From contig NZ_FQXM01000016.1 of assembly GCF_900129965.1 (NCBI RefSeq), positions 29,708 to 93,707 on the forward strand: a stretch of 64,000 nt of DNA, in the 5' to 3' direction. A model generated the notes under the pieces. That model was not told the origin of the DNA. It saw nothing but the letters and a program-made list of their open reading frames with translations, and made no database searches. Below, in pieces: positions 52,761 to 61,685 of this stretch. A program made the translations under genes and the position numbers. The DNA is from Clostridium grantii DSM 8605 (GTDB taxonomy: Bacteria; Bacillota; Clostridia; Clostridiales; Clostridiaceae). Numbering within the stretch: the first letter of the stretch is position 1; each line of letters begins with the position of its first letter.

Positions 52761-53444
52761 ATGAGCGATACTATATTTGAATTAAATAATATTAATTATG
52801 GATATGTAGATGGTGGAAAAAAACGTGTAATTTTAGATGATTTAAGTTATGAATTTGAGAGAGGAAAATTTTATACTATCCTTGGTCCTTCCGGAAGTGG
52901 AAAATCAACATTACTTGCTATCGCATGTGCGTTAGACCCACCAGAAAAAGGTGTTGTAAAATACGAAGGTGAAGATATAAGGAAAATGGGTCTTACAAAA
53001 TTTCGTCGTAACAAAATAGCTATAGTATTTCAAAAATATAATCTTATGGATTATTTAACAGGTGTAGAAAATGTAGAATCAGACATGTTAATTGTTGATA
53101 AAAAGATAAATGGAGATAAAAAGCAGATTGCTTATAAAATATTAGAAAAAGTGGGAATAGTGAAATCTAAAGCCGATAGAAGGGTAACAACTTTATCTGG
53201 AGGAGAGCAACAACGTGTAGCAGTAGGACGTGCTTTAGCAAAAGACGTAGATTTAATCTTAGGAGATGAACCCACAGGAGCATTGGATACAGCAACTGAG
53301 AAGGAAGTTATTCAGCTACTTAAAACATTAGCTCATGAATATAACAAAACAATTATTCTGGTTACTCACTCAGATGATGTGGCAAAGGAAAGTGATGTTA
53401 AATTGAGATTAAAAGACGGAAAACTATTTCAAGATAAAAATTAA
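52761..53444 (+). CDS. MacB/LolD-type ABC transporter ATP-binding protein
   Basis: 227 residues. Walker A LGPSGSGKSTLLA, Q-loop VFQKYNLMDYLTG, signature TLSGGEQQRVAVGRALA, Walker B LILGDEPTGALD and the switch His in LVTHSDD are all intact. Typical of the LolD/MacB/BceA group that works with FtsX-type permeases. AAGGAGG precedes the ATG, and it lies 21 bases after the permease. Confidence 0.95.
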   Translation: MSDTIFELNNINYGYVDGGKKRVILDDLSYEFERGKFYTILGPSGSGKSTLLAIACALDPPEKGVVKYEGEDIRKMGLTKFRRNKIAIVFQKYNLMDYLTGVENVESDMLIVDKKINGDKKQIAYKILEKVGIVKSKADRRVTTLSGGEQQRVAVGRALAKDVDLILGDEPTGALDTATEKEVIQLLKTLAHEYNKTIILVTHSDDVAKESDVKLRLKDGKLFQDKN

Positions 53445-53468
53445 CAATATAAGAGGGGTATAAAAAAT

Positions 53469-54917
53469 ATGAGTGAAAGTAAAAGTTTTTTAGATTCTAT
53501 TGCATTAGAAAATACAAAACCAGAAAGCTTTAGCGAAGAAAAGTTTGAAAAATTCAATGATGTAAATAAGAAAAAAAAGTTGATTATAACTGGTAGTATG
53601 CTAGCAATCATAATTGCTGCCGCTTTTCTTATTACATATATAACAGGCCGTGTAAAAATACCAGATATGGTGGGGTGGAACATAAATGATGCATATAATT
53701 GGGCACAAAGCAATAAAATCACCCTAGCTATAAAAGATGAGTATAATTTTGATGTGGATGAAGATTTGGTAATATCACAGGATTTAGAAGTGGACAAGAA
53801 TGTTGATAAAAATTCAACATTAACATTACTAGTTTCATTAGGAGCTGACCCAAATGAATCAATTAAATTTCCAGATATAGAAAGTATGACTTCTAGTGAA
53901 ATTCAAACTTGGATAGATGAAAATAAGCTTACTGGAGCTAAAATTGAAACAGAGTATAGCGATATAATTCCAGCAGATAATATTATTAGCTATGAATTTT
54001 TAGATGGAACAGAAGAAAGCTTTTTGAGAAAGAATAGAGTTACTATTTATGTATCAGATGGACCAGAAGAACTATCAGAAACAGTAGTTATACCGGATTT
54101 TGCTAACGCTAAAATTGCAGAAGTGATTCAATGGGGAAGTGAAAATGATATAGCTATAAATATTGAAGAAGTATTTGATGAATATACATCTGCAGGGCTT
54201 GTAGTTACACAAAGTGTTTCAAGTGAATCAGAAATGTTGCGTGAGGATTCATTAACTGTAGAAATTTCAAAGGGAAAAGCAGTTCAAGTTACAAATTTTA
54301 CTTCAATGAGTAAAACAGAAGCAGAAGCATGGGCTAAGCAAAATAATATTACATTGATTACAATAGAAAGTTATAATAACTCATCTAGCAAAGGAAAAAT
54401 TTATAGCCAAAGTATTTCATCCGGTACAAGCATTGAGGAAGGAGATTCCATTAAAATTTATTATTCTTTAGGTAAAGTTTCAATAGATAATTTTATTGGA
54501 AAATCAAAACTGGATATTTTATCTTGGAGAGATAATGTAAATGTAAATAGCGCTAATATAACTGTATCTATTAATGAAGCATATGGAGAAAAGGGTAGTG
54601 CTGGAAAAATAATTTCTCAATCAATTAAGGATGAGTTTGTAAGTACAGGTACAGCTATTTCTATCACAGTATCAAAAGGAATGAAATTAGTAATGCCTAA
54701 TTTATCAGGTAAAACACAAGATGAAGTTACTAAATTAGCTAGCGAAATGGGTTTAAAAGTTATATTTGATTATAAAAATAGTGAGTTAGTTGATGCAAAT
54801 GATTCAAATTCAGAGCCTAAATTTGCAAAAGATTATGTTATAAGTCAATCTATAGCTAGCAATACAATAATTACAGATAATGATACTATTACTGTTGTTA
54901 TATCCATGGGCAAATAG
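53469..54917 (+). CDS. Membrane-anchored protein with six PASTA-like repeats and no kinase
   Basis: 482 residues. A short inside tail (1-37) precedes one membrane helix (about 38-59). Six PASTA-type repeats of about 65 residues follow, starting near 62 (VKIPDMVGWNINDAYNWA), 133 (IKFPDIESMTSSEIQTWI), 205 (VVIPDFANAKIAEVIQWG), 274, 340 and 405 (LVMPNLSGKTQDEVTKLA); each ends in a V(S/I)xG(K/A)-like strand. PASTA domains bind cell-wall muropeptides in PrkC kinases and PBPs, but neither a kinase nor a penicillin-binding domain is present. Its place after an FtsX-type ABC pair suggests a wall-sensing subunit. GAGGGG precedes the ATG. Confidence 0.85.
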   Translation: MSESKSFLDSIALENTKPESFSEEKFEKFNDVNKKKKLIITGSMLAIIIAAAFLITYITGRVKIPDMVGWNINDAYNWAQSNKITLAIKDEYNFDVDEDLVISQDLEVDKNVDKNSTLTLLVSLGADPNESIKFPDIESMTSSEIQTWIDENKLTGAKIETEYSDIIPADNIISYEFLDGTEESFLRKNRVTIYVSDGPEELSETVVIPDFANAKIAEVIQWGSENDIAINIEEVFDEYTSAGLVVTQSVSSESEMLREDSLTVEISKGKAVQVTNFTSMSKTEAEAWAKQNNITLITIESYNNSSSKGKIYSQSISSGTSIEEGDSIKIYYSLGKVSIDNFIGKSKLDILSWRDNVNVNSANITVSINEAYGEKGSAGKIISQSIKDEFVSTGTAISITVSKGMKLVMPNLSGKTQDEVTKLASEMGLKVIFDYKNSELVDANDSNSEPKFAKDYVISQSIASNTIITDNDTITVVISMGK

Positions 54918-54970
54918 AAAACTGCATGGATTGGTTTCAATGCTCACCTAATATAATGAATTAAAAAAAA

Positions 54971-54998
54971 GTAGGGGCGGTTTTCCATGCCTGCCCTA
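54971..54998 (+). repeat. GC-rich dispersed repeat, copy 1
   Basis: GTAGGGGCGG followed by TTTTCCATGCCTGCCC. An inverted, nearly identical copy lies at 63385-63409. The GC content stands out from the surroundings. Confidence 0.75.
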
Positions 54999-55063
54999 TT
55001 ATATTGCAGCAAATAAATTAGAAACAAAGAAAAATAATACAAGAAAAGAAGGAAGGGATTTTT

Positions 55064-55753
55064 ATTAAAAAGGTAATTGTGTTATTAACAAGTTTACTAT
55101 TAATTTTTAGTTTAACTTCATGTAGTGGAAATAATGAAAATAATCAAGATGTAGTAACCAATAATGCAAGTGAGAAAACAGATAAAGCAATAACAAACAA
55201 TCAAGAAAATAAAAAAGATTTTCAAAGTGAAGAAATAGAAGCAGATCCTTTTTTAAATCAAATAGCAGAAAAGATATTGGCTAATGAGGAATTATTTGAA
55301 GAAGTAGATGAGGAAACAAAATTATCTATGATTATGCCAATGAATAATAGGATTATTCAAATGGTTAATGAAAACTTTGGATATTCTTTAGTTAATGGTA
55401 TAATAATAAGCAATGAAGAAATTGGAATGAGCATAACAATATACGAATCAACTAATGCACAAAATGATGTGGAGCTATTGAAAAATCCTCCTAATAATGA
55501 AGAGATGTTTTCAAATAAACAAAAAACTAGTGATGATGGTGAAAAATCAGATATAGATAAAGAAAATAAACCAGAGGGTCAGGGAGAACGACCACAAAAT
55601 GCTCAAGGAAATATAGGTAGAAATATGAATATATTTCCCGATATGGAATCATCAGAAGTCTTGATTGTAGGAAATTATATTATAATTTCAAAAACAGATG
55701 ATAATAGTAAAGTTTTTGAAATATGTGAAGCAGAACTAAACAATGCACAGTAA
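55064..55753 (+). CDS. Lipoprotein of the ABC-PASTA unit, apparent ATT start
   Basis: Reading from ATT 55064 gives (M)KKVIVLLTSLLLIFSLTSCSGN, a textbook lipoprotein signal with the lipobox LTSC, and GGAAGGGA lies six bases upstream. The first ordinary start in frame, GTG 55079, would lose the two lysines of the signal. The mature part of about 208 residues is polar and Asn/Glu-rich, with a Pro/Glu linker (KENKPEGQGERPQN) and no recognised domain; VLIVGNYIIISKTDDNSKVFE near the end is a likely beta hairpin. It follows the PASTA gene and precedes the two-component genes. Confidence 0.75.
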   Translation: MKKVIVLLTSLLLIFSLTSCSGNNENNQDVVTNNASEKTDKAITNNQENKKDFQSEEIEADPFLNQIAEKILANEELFEEVDEETKLSMIMPMNNRIIQMVNENFGYSLVNGIIISNEEIGMSITIYESTNAQNDVELLKNPPNNEEMFSNKQKTSDDGEKSDIDKENKPEGQGERPQNAQGNIGRNMNIFPDMESSEVLIVGNYIIISKTDDNSKVFEICEAELNNAQ

Positions 55754-55770
55754 ATAGTGCATTGTTTTTT
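55741..55770 (+). terminator. Hairpin between the lipoprotein and regulator genes
   Basis: CAATGCAC (55741-55748) pairs with GTGCATTG (55757-55764) and six T residues follow. The stop codon lies in the loop. It would separate the ABC part from the two-component part, or give partial read-through. Confidence 0.8.
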
Positions 55771-55795
55771 AAACATACAAAAAGGTTGTGATTAA

Positions 55796-56452
55796 ATGTA
55801 TTCAATATATTTAGTTGAAGATGAAGAGAGATTAAGAAAATTACTGGTTTTGTATTTAGAAAAAGAAGGCTATAAAATAAAGTCTTTTTCTAATGGGGAA
55901 GATGCTTTAAATCACATATATGATGATGTTGATTTGTGGATTCTAGATATAGGACTTCCTGGGATAGATGGTTTTGAATTAATTACTAATATTAAAAAAA
56001 GTAATGAGGATATGCCCGTAATTTTTACATCTGCAAGGGATAGTGAGATGGATAGGATAATGGGGCTTAAGTTTGGTAGCGATGATTATTTGACAAAACC
56101 TTTTTCGGTTCAAGAATTAATTCTTAGAGTAGATAAATTGTTAAAAAGAGTTTATAAAAAAGAAAAAATAAATAAGTTTGAATATGGAATATATACAATA
56201 GATATAACAAACAGAACTGTTTTTCAAGACCATGATGAAATAAAATTGACTTCAAAGGAGTTTGATTTGTTGTTACTATTTTTAAAAAACACTAATAGAG
56301 CTTACTCTAGAGAAGAAATTTTAAAATTTGTTTGGAATGAATTTTATGGGGGAACAGATAGAGTTATAGATGATACAATAAGACGACTTAGAAAAAAGAT
56401 GCCTACTATAAAATTAGAAACTATTTATGGATATGGGTATAGAATGTTATGA
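55796..56452 (+). CDS. OmpR-family response regulator
   Basis: 218 residues. The receiver has the acidic pair in VEDEERL, the phospho-acceptor Asp in DLWILDIGLPGIDG, Thr in IFTSARDS and Lys in YLTKPFS. The winged helix follows at about 125-218 (KLTSKEFDLLLLFLKN..DDTIRRLRKK). It overlaps the kinase gene by four bases. Likely targets are the ABC-PASTA genes just upstream. Confidence 0.94.
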   Translation: MYSIYLVEDEERLRKLLVLYLEKEGYKIKSFSNGEDALNHIYDDVDLWILDIGLPGIDGFELITNIKKSNEDMPVIFTSARDSEMDRIMGLKFGSDDYLTKPFSVQELILRVDKLLKRVYKKEKINKFEYGIYTIDITNRTVFQDHDEIKLTSKEFDLLLLFLKNTNRAYSREEILKFVWNEFYGGTDRVIDDTIRRLRKKMPTIKLETIYGYGYRML

Positions 56453-57744
56453 TAAAAAAATTATCTATTAAAAAGCAAATGACTATTATATTTGTAGCTA
56501 TAATATCTATTATTATGATTTTTGCTAGTGTTTATGTACCAAGATATTTAGAAAAATCAATGGAAGATACAATTTTCAGAACTATAGATTCAAGGATGAA
56601 TACAAAAAAAGGTACTACTATTAGTGAAGACTTATATGCAGTGCAACAATTATTTTTGAATTCTGAAGGGAAACCTGGACATGAAATAATTCTTAATGAA
56701 AAAAGTAAATTTATAACTACTAATTTCTTAGAACAAATAAAAGAAAATGCTTTGAAACAAGTAGAGAGTACACAAAAATATGTTATTCAAACGGAAGAAG
56801 TAAGAGTGTATTGTGTCATAGAGAAAGTTTTTACAACTTATAGAGTAGCTTATATGTTTGATGTTTATGGTGACGAATTTAGAAACGATATTATTAAGCA
56901 AATAGTTGGTTTATTAATACTACTAATTATTTTTGGAGTAACAGCTATGTATATATACTCCAATTATTTTGTTAATAGGATAATAAAAATAAAAAGCAAG
57001 GTAGAAAAAATAGCAGATGGAAATTGGCAAGATTCATTAAAAGCTGATGAAGAAGACGAATTAGGGATTTTATCTAACTCAATTGAAGATATGAGGGTTA
57101 AACTTATTGAGCAAGACAAATATAAGAATCACATGTTTCAAAGTATTTCTCATGATTTAAAAACACCAATAATGATTATAAATACCTATGCTCAAAGTGT
57201 TAAAGATGGTATATATCCTGAAGGCACTTTGGAAGAAACCATTGAAGGGATTATTGATGAATCAAAGAAATTAGACTTAAAGGTGAAAAAAATACTTTTA
57301 ATTAATAAATTAACTTATTTAAAGCAAAGGAATGAAAAATTTCCTGAAATAAATATGAAAGAGGTTATTATTGAAGTAGTAACCAGGTTTAAGAATATAA
57401 AAGAAATACATTTTGAGCTTCAGTTGGAAGAAGCTTTTTATGAAGGGGAATTTGAAAAATGGTATACAGCTTTAGAAAATATAATTGCCAATAATATTAG
57501 ATATGCTAAGTCAGTAATAAGAATTCAATTGACGCAAAGTGAAATTAATATTTTTAACGATGGTCCTAATATAGAATTTGAAGACATAAATGATATTTTT
57601 ATTACGTATAATAAAGGGTATTGTGGTGAGAATGGAATAGGGTTAACTATTACAAAAAATATTGTGGAATTATTTCGTTGTAATATAGGAGTAAGAAATG
57701 TAGAGGATGGAGTTATGTTCTTCATTAACAAAAATAACACATAG
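56449..57744 (+). CDS. HAMP-type sensor histidine kinase
   Basis: 431 residues. Two membrane helices (about 10-30 and 150-172) enclose an outside sensor of about 120 residues. A HAMP linker leads to the H-box FQSISHDLKTPIMIINTY (His about 235). The ATPase has the N-box LENIIANNIRYAK and G-box GENGIGLTITKNIVELF; the DxGxG box is reduced to FNDGPNI. It is the cognate partner of the regulator before it. The layout resembles Bce-like peptide or cell-wall stress systems, except that here the sensor has a real outside domain. Confidence 0.92.
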   Translation: MIKKLSIKKQMTIIFVAIISIIMIFASVYVPRYLEKSMEDTIFRTIDSRMNTKKGTTISEDLYAVQQLFLNSEGKPGHEIILNEKSKFITTNFLEQIKENALKQVESTQKYVIQTEEVRVYCVIEKVFTTYRVAYMFDVYGDEFRNDIIKQIVGLLILLIIFGVTAMYIYSNYFVNRIIKIKSKVEKIADGNWQDSLKADEEDELGILSNSIEDMRVKLIEQDKYKNHMFQSISHDLKTPIMIINTYAQSVKDGIYPEGTLEETIEGIIDESKKLDLKVKKILLINKLTYLKQRNEKFPEINMKEVIIEVVTRFKNIKEIHFELQLEEAFYEGEFEKWYTALENIIANNIRYAKSVIRIQLTQSEINIFNDGPNIEFEDINDIFITYNKGYCGENGIGLTITKNIVELFRCNIGVRNVEDGVMFFINKNNT

Positions 57745-57773
57745 GATATATTTTAATTTAATAATTATTAGTA

Positions 57774-57822
57774 TATGGGCAAAGAAGTTCATTAGATGAA
57801 TTACTTTGCCTATGTTATTTTT
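57774..57822 (+). terminator. Terminator after the histidine kinase gene
   Basis: A long imperfect stem (57774-57792 with 57796-57814, TAG loop) is followed by TTATTTTTT. Confidence 0.85.
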
Positions 57823-57973
57823 TGTTTTTAAGCAACTGAAAAATGTACAATATTAAATAATATAAAGCAACACAAAGAAGCATAGGAATAATCAACCAAA
57901 TAGATACAATTAAAATACTTTCGAATAAACCAGATTCTTTAAAGAGTTCTATATAAAATTCAAATGTTAATAT
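57815..57973 (-). CDS. Possible 52-residue one-helix protein after the gerAB-type gene
   Basis: An open frame ending at TAA 57815-57817 encodes LTFEFYIELFKESGLFES, then a hydrophobic helix (ILIVSIWLIIPMLLCVALYYLILYIF) and a basic tail LLKNKK. GGAGG is present with eight bases to an ATA codon at 57973. The only in-frame standard start, GTG 57982, overlaps that ribosome site. It lies just after the gerAB-type stop. It may be a small germination partner with a rare or damaged start. Confidence 0.4.
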   Translation of the reverse strand: MLTFEFYIELFKESGLFESILIVSIWLIIPMLLCVALYYLILYIFQLLKNKK

Positions 57974-57994
57974 AAGTAACACCTCCCTTATAGC

Positions 57995-59101
57995 TTATTT
58001 ATTTTCTTTAACTTTAGAAGTTTTTAATTTCAAATAACTTATTATAAGTAAAAGAAATGGAATTGTAATTTGTATATGGACTGCAATATAAGGAGTCATA
58101 ACGTTGTTTCCTAGCCATCTTTGAAAAATAATACTAGGAAGGGTTGTGTAAGAAATCCATAGAGTGAAAATACTCATAACAATAATAAGCCATCTATCGT
58201 CTTTTATTTTAAACAAAGTGGAAATCATAGATACACCAGCATAGAACATAATAGTGAATTTATAAAATCCTCCAATTAGCATATTAATCACTGCTAAAGC
58301 ATCCATATTTTTAAGAACACCGCCTATATTAATTTGTCTAATTACTTGATACAAAGGAATTAATGAAATTCCAGCATTGTGAACACCTAATGCTGAAATT
58401 ATAACAAGTGAGGAAAGAGATACTAAAAATCCAGATGTAGCTACAGCAGTGAGTGATATCTTTTGAAGTCCATTTGTTGAATCTAGATAACACCAGTACA
58501 TAAGAAAAACAACAAGTTCACCAAAGGGGAAAACTATAACAGTTGGATAAGCTACGCTGAAAAGAGGAATTATACCATTGGGTAAAATTGGTTGTAAATT
58601 ATTTAAATCGATATGACCTGAAAGGCCTACCATTATAAAGGAAGATAGTAGAAAAAATAGCAATGGGAAAACAAAAAATTCACTAGCCCGTGCAAATGAG
58701 TTTAAGCCTAAAAAAAGAGCGTAAATTGAAACTGTTATAAAAACAATAAAAATAACTATACGTGGAGTATTGTTAAGAAGTGTAGTGGATATAATATTAG
58801 AAAATTCATTTAAATTATAAGTGGATATTCGGATAAAGTGAAAAGCATACAATAAAACCAAAGGTGTGCCTAGGGGTTTACCTAATAACAAAATAATAAT
58901 TTCGGCTAAATTCTTTTGAGGAAAATGTTTCTGTAATTCAGTATAAATCCACACTAAAATAAAACCTAAAAGCATAGATAATAAAACAGCAATCCAAGCA
59001 TCCTGCTCTGCATCAATGCCTATAGCAAAAAGTGTTGTAGTTCCAATTTGAGTTAAAAGAATTAAAGTGAAAATTTGATGTTTAGTAAAGTTTGCTTTCA
59101 T
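57995..59101 (-). CDS. GerAB/GerKB-type spore germination permease, intact
   Basis: 368 residues with about ten membrane helices, in the amino-acid permease-like fold of the GerA-type receptor B subunits (KANFTKHQIFTLILLTQIGTT, EQDAWIAVLLSMLLGFI). The B subunit sits in the spore inner membrane and takes part in germinant recognition. No gerAA or gerAC gene is beside it, so its partners are elsewhere or it acts as an orphan B subunit. A GGTGG site precedes the ATG. It is the intact counterpart of the frameshifted gene at 44749-45856. Confidence 0.92.
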   Translation of the reverse strand: MKANFTKHQIFTLILLTQIGTTTLFAIGIDAEQDAWIAVLLSMLLGFILVWIYTELQKHFPQKNLAEIIILLLGKPLGTPLVLLYAFHFIRISTYNLNEFSNIISTTLLNNTPRIVIFIVFITVSIYALFLGLNSFARASEFFVFPLLFFLLSSFIMVGLSGHIDLNNLQPILPNGIIPLFSVAYPTVIVFPFGELVVFLMYWCYLDSTNGLQKISLTAVATSGFLVSLSSLVIISALGVHNAGISLIPLYQVIRQINIGGVLKNMDALAVINMLIGGFYKFTIMFYAGVSMISTLFKIKDDRWLIIVMSIFTLWISYTTLPSIIFQRWLGNNVMTPYIAVHIQITIPFLLLIISYLKLKTSKVKENK

Positions 59102-59332
59102 ATTTTACCACCAATAAGTTGATTGACTTATTATTTTATTTATTTTATATTTAAATTAACCACTTACTAGAAAAATATACATATATATATATATAACCTA
59201 CGTATAAATTAATAGTTTAACTGAAATCCCTATAAGTATATTTACCAATAAAAGACTTGAATATGTATTATTATAGTTTTATGCTATAATATAAAAGGTA
59301 AGCATTATAGTAGGAGGTATCTAACAGGTTAA

Positions 59333-60142
59333 ATGATAAAATTAATTGCAACAGATATGGACGGAACACTAATAAATGATAAAGGTGAAATAAATCAATC
59401 AATTTTTGAGATAATTGATATATTAAGTAAAAAAAATATAAGATTTATGGCGGCTAGTGGAAGATTTTTTAATCAATTAAGCAAAAATTTTGAAGGAAGC
59501 AATAATGAAATAATTTTTGCCGCTCATAATGGAGCGGTAGTTCAATATAATAATAGTGAGGATATATTGTATGAAAGTGATATAAATCCTAATAGTTATG
59601 GGAATTTAATTGAACTTTCAAGAAAAGAAAATATAGATATGTTTTTTTGTACAAAGGATTGTGCTTATGGAGAAAATCCATCAAACAAGTTGATTAGTTC
59701 TTTGAAGTACCATAATATAAAATATTTAAGAATTCAAGATTTGTATAAAATACAAGATTCAGTTTTAAAAATAACTATTTTTGAGGGTACGGGTATAAAA
59801 AAAGCAACTGTAGATAAAGTAAAAGCATCTTTAACTGAGGATTTAGATATAATAGTGTCAGGTAGACAATGGGCAGATGTGGTTAATAAAGGTACAAATA
59901 AAGGTCAGGCCATTAAATTAATTCAACAAAAATATAATATAAAGCCAGAAGAAACTATGGTTTTTGGAGATCATTATAACGATTTAAGCATGTTCAAAGA
60001 AGCCCATCATAGTTATGCTATGGAAAATGCAGTAGAAGAAATTAAAAAACTAGCTAAATTTATAGCTAAGTCTAATAATGAAGATGGGGTAATAAAGGTA
60101 ATAAAAGAAGAAATATTAGAAAATCAAGCTTATTGGGCATAG
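59333..60142 (+). CDS. Cof-type HAD-family sugar phosphatase
   Basis: 269 residues. Motif I is IATDMDGTLIND with the nucleophile Asp, motif II Ser is in MAASGRFFNQ, motif III Lys is in VNKGTNKGQAIK and motif IV is VFGDHYNDLSMF. The large C2B cap between them marks the Cof type, which removes phosphate from sugar phosphates or cofactors. An extended -10 (TGCTATAAT, 59282-59290) lies upstream; the best ribosome site AGGAGG is 15 bases before the ATG, farther than usual. Confidence 0.92.
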   Translation: MIKLIATDMDGTLINDKGEINQSIFEIIDILSKKNIRFMAASGRFFNQLSKNFEGSNNEIIFAAHNGAVVQYNNSEDILYESDINPNSYGNLIELSRKENIDMFFCTKDCAYGENPSNKLISSLKYHNIKYLRIQDLYKIQDSVLKITIFEGTGIKKATVDKVKASLTEDLDIIVSGRQWADVVNKGTNKGQAIKLIQQKYNIKPEETMVFGDHYNDLSMFKEAHHSYAMENAVEEIKKLAKFIAKSNNEDGVIKVIKEEILENQAYWA

Positions 60143-60158
60143 CTCTTTAAGCTTTTTT
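60126..60158 (+). terminator. Hairpin after the HAD gene
   Basis: AAGCTTA (60126-60132) pairs with TAAGCTT (60148-60154) and six T residues follow. The stop codon is within the loop. Confidence 0.5.
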
Positions 60159-60187
60159 ATTTCATCTTATATAAGGAGTGATTTAAT

Positions 60188-60769
60188 TTGAATATTTATT
60201 TAGTGAGGCATGGGGAAACATATGAGAATAGTAAAAAATTATATTATGGAAAGATAGATGCTATGTTAAATGAAGATGGGAAAGATGAAATGTCAAAAGT
60301 GCGAAAATATTTAAGTGAAATCAATTTTGATAAAGTTTATGTAAGTGAAAGAAAAAGAACAAAAGAATCTGCAGAAATAATTGTGAATAATACTGTGAAT
60401 TTTATAGTTGATGAAAGAATCAATGAGCTTAATTTTGGAGAATTTGAGGGAAAATCTTATGAAGAACTTTTAGAAAAATATCCAGATGAATGTGAAGAAT
60501 GGAGAAAAGATTGGAAAAATTTCACTCCAAGTAATGGAGAAAGTTATAAAATGATGTATAATAGAGTTAGAGAATTCATATATGATATTGAAAAAGAAAA
60601 ATGTGATAATATACTTATTGTAACCCACGGAGGAGTGATAAAAACATTCTATTCTTTTATCATGGATGAAAATTTAGATACTTTCTGGAAATTTTCTTGT
60701 AGTAATGGCTGCGTAGCTCATATTAAATATGAATACGGAAACTGGTTTATTGAAGAAATAAGAAAATAG
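60188..60769 (+). CDS. cobC: Alpha-ribazole phosphatase-type histidine phosphatase
   Basis: 193 residues of the histidine phosphatase superfamily. The catalytic RHG is in YLVRHGETYENS, the second Arg in VYVSERKRTKESAE, the Glu in INELNFGEFEGK and the second His in LIVTHGGVIKTF. The nearby cobU and cobS point to removal of phosphate in adenosylcobalamin nucleotide-loop assembly; from sequence alone a phosphoglycerate mutase-like phosphatase is possible. The start is TTG 60188 after AAGGAG. Confidence 0.8.
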   Translation: MNIYLVRHGETYENSKKLYYGKIDAMLNEDGKDEMSKVRKYLSEINFDKVYVSERKRTKESAEIIVNNTVNFIVDERINELNFGEFEGKSYEELLEKYPDECEEWRKDWKNFTPSNGESYKMMYNRVREFIYDIEKEKCDNILIVTHGGVIKTFYSFIMDENLDTFWKFSCSNGCVAHIKYEYGNWFIEEIRK

Positions 60770-60795
60770 TACAATATAGGAGAGGAGAAAATAGT

Positions 60796-61344
60796 GTGGG
60801 AAAAATTATTCTAGTAACTGGTGGATGTAGAAGTGGTAAAAGTGAATACGCAGAAGAAATTTTAAAAGATAAGAATGATGTTTTATATATAGCAACAGCA
60901 AAAGCATATGATGAGGAAATGGTTGATAGAATAGAAAAACACAAATTGAGAAGAAATGAAAAATGGGACACATATGAGGGTTTTAAAGATTTACATTTAG
61001 TTATTAATGAAACTGAAAAATCATATATATTGTTAGATTGTTTAACGATAATGATGACTAATTTATTGTTTTTGGAAGAACAAGACTTTGATAATTTATC
61101 AATGGATAGCGTGGACAAGATACTAACAAATATTAAAAAACAAGTTGAAAAAATGATTTCTTCAGCTATTGAAAATGATAAAACTTTAGTTATGGTTACA
61201 AATGAAGTGGGGTATGGATTGGTCCCAGAATACAAATTAGGAAGAATTTTTAGAGATGTGGCAGGAGCTATAAATAAAACTGTAGCATCTTTAAGTGATG
61301 AAGTATATTTAACTGTTTGTGGAATACCTATGAAAATAAAATAA
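60796..61344 (+). CDS. cobU: Adenosylcobinamide kinase/phosphate guanylyltransferase
   Basis: 182 residues. The N-terminal P-loop is LVTGGCRSGKSEYAEEIL (about 5-22), followed by YIATAKAYDEEMVDRIEKHKLRR with the guanylylated His region, DCLTIMMTNLL and VTNEVGYGLVPEYKLGRIFRDVAG. It activates cobinamide to the GDP form for CobS. The start is GTG 60796 after GAGGAGA. It lies 26 bases after cobC. Confidence 0.95.
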   Translation: MGKIILVTGGCRSGKSEYAEEILKDKNDVLYIATAKAYDEEMVDRIEKHKLRRNEKWDTYEGFKDLHLVINETEKSYILLDCLTIMMTNLLFLEEQDFDNLSMDSVDKILTNIKKQVEKMISSAIENDKTLVMVTNEVGYGLVPEYKLGRIFRDVAGAINKTVASLSDEVYLTVCGIPMKIK

Positions 61345-61396
61345 TATAATTAATAATCTAATAATAAACTTTATTAAATAAAGGGAGTGAGTTATT

Positions 61397-61678
61397 ATGA
61401 AAATTTTAGTTTGTTGTGGTTTAGGTTTAAGTAGTAGTCTTATGGTTGAAATGAATATAAGAAAGATTTTAAAGGAAATGAATATTAAGGGGATTGGTGT
61501 AAACCATTCTGAAATATCTAAAATAGAAAACTATAAAGCTGACTTATATGTAATAACCAAAGATTTGAAGGATAAGATAAATTGTAATGGAAGAATAATA
61601 ATCCTTGAAAGTATGCTAGATAGAAAAGAGTTGAAGGATAAACTTTCAGAGGTATTAAAGGAAAAAAAAATTATTTAA
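61397..61678 (+). CDS. PTS IIB-like protein (ascorbate/galactitol type)
   Basis: 93 residues. The phospho-cysteine loop VCCGLGLSSSLMVEMNI matches the lactose/galactitol/ascorbate IIB fold. No IIA or IIC gene is near, so it is an orphan within the cobalamin genes. It may serve a distant PTS or a regulatory role. GGGAGTG precedes the ATG. A strong terminator follows. Confidence 0.8.
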   Translation: MKILVCCGLGLSSSLMVEMNIRKILKEMNIKGIGVNHSEISKIENYKADLYVITKDLKDKINCNGRIIILESMLDRKELKDKLSEVLKEKKII

Positions 61679-61685
61679 AATAACT

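Noticed and set aside
59179..59201. AT dinucleotide run before the HAD gene
   Set aside because: It is simple AT repeat sequence expected in such DNA, with no further structure.
60747..61235. 162-codon minus-strand frame over cobU
   Set aside because: It lies wholly against cobC/cobU and its residues are the reverse reading of conserved cobU motifs.
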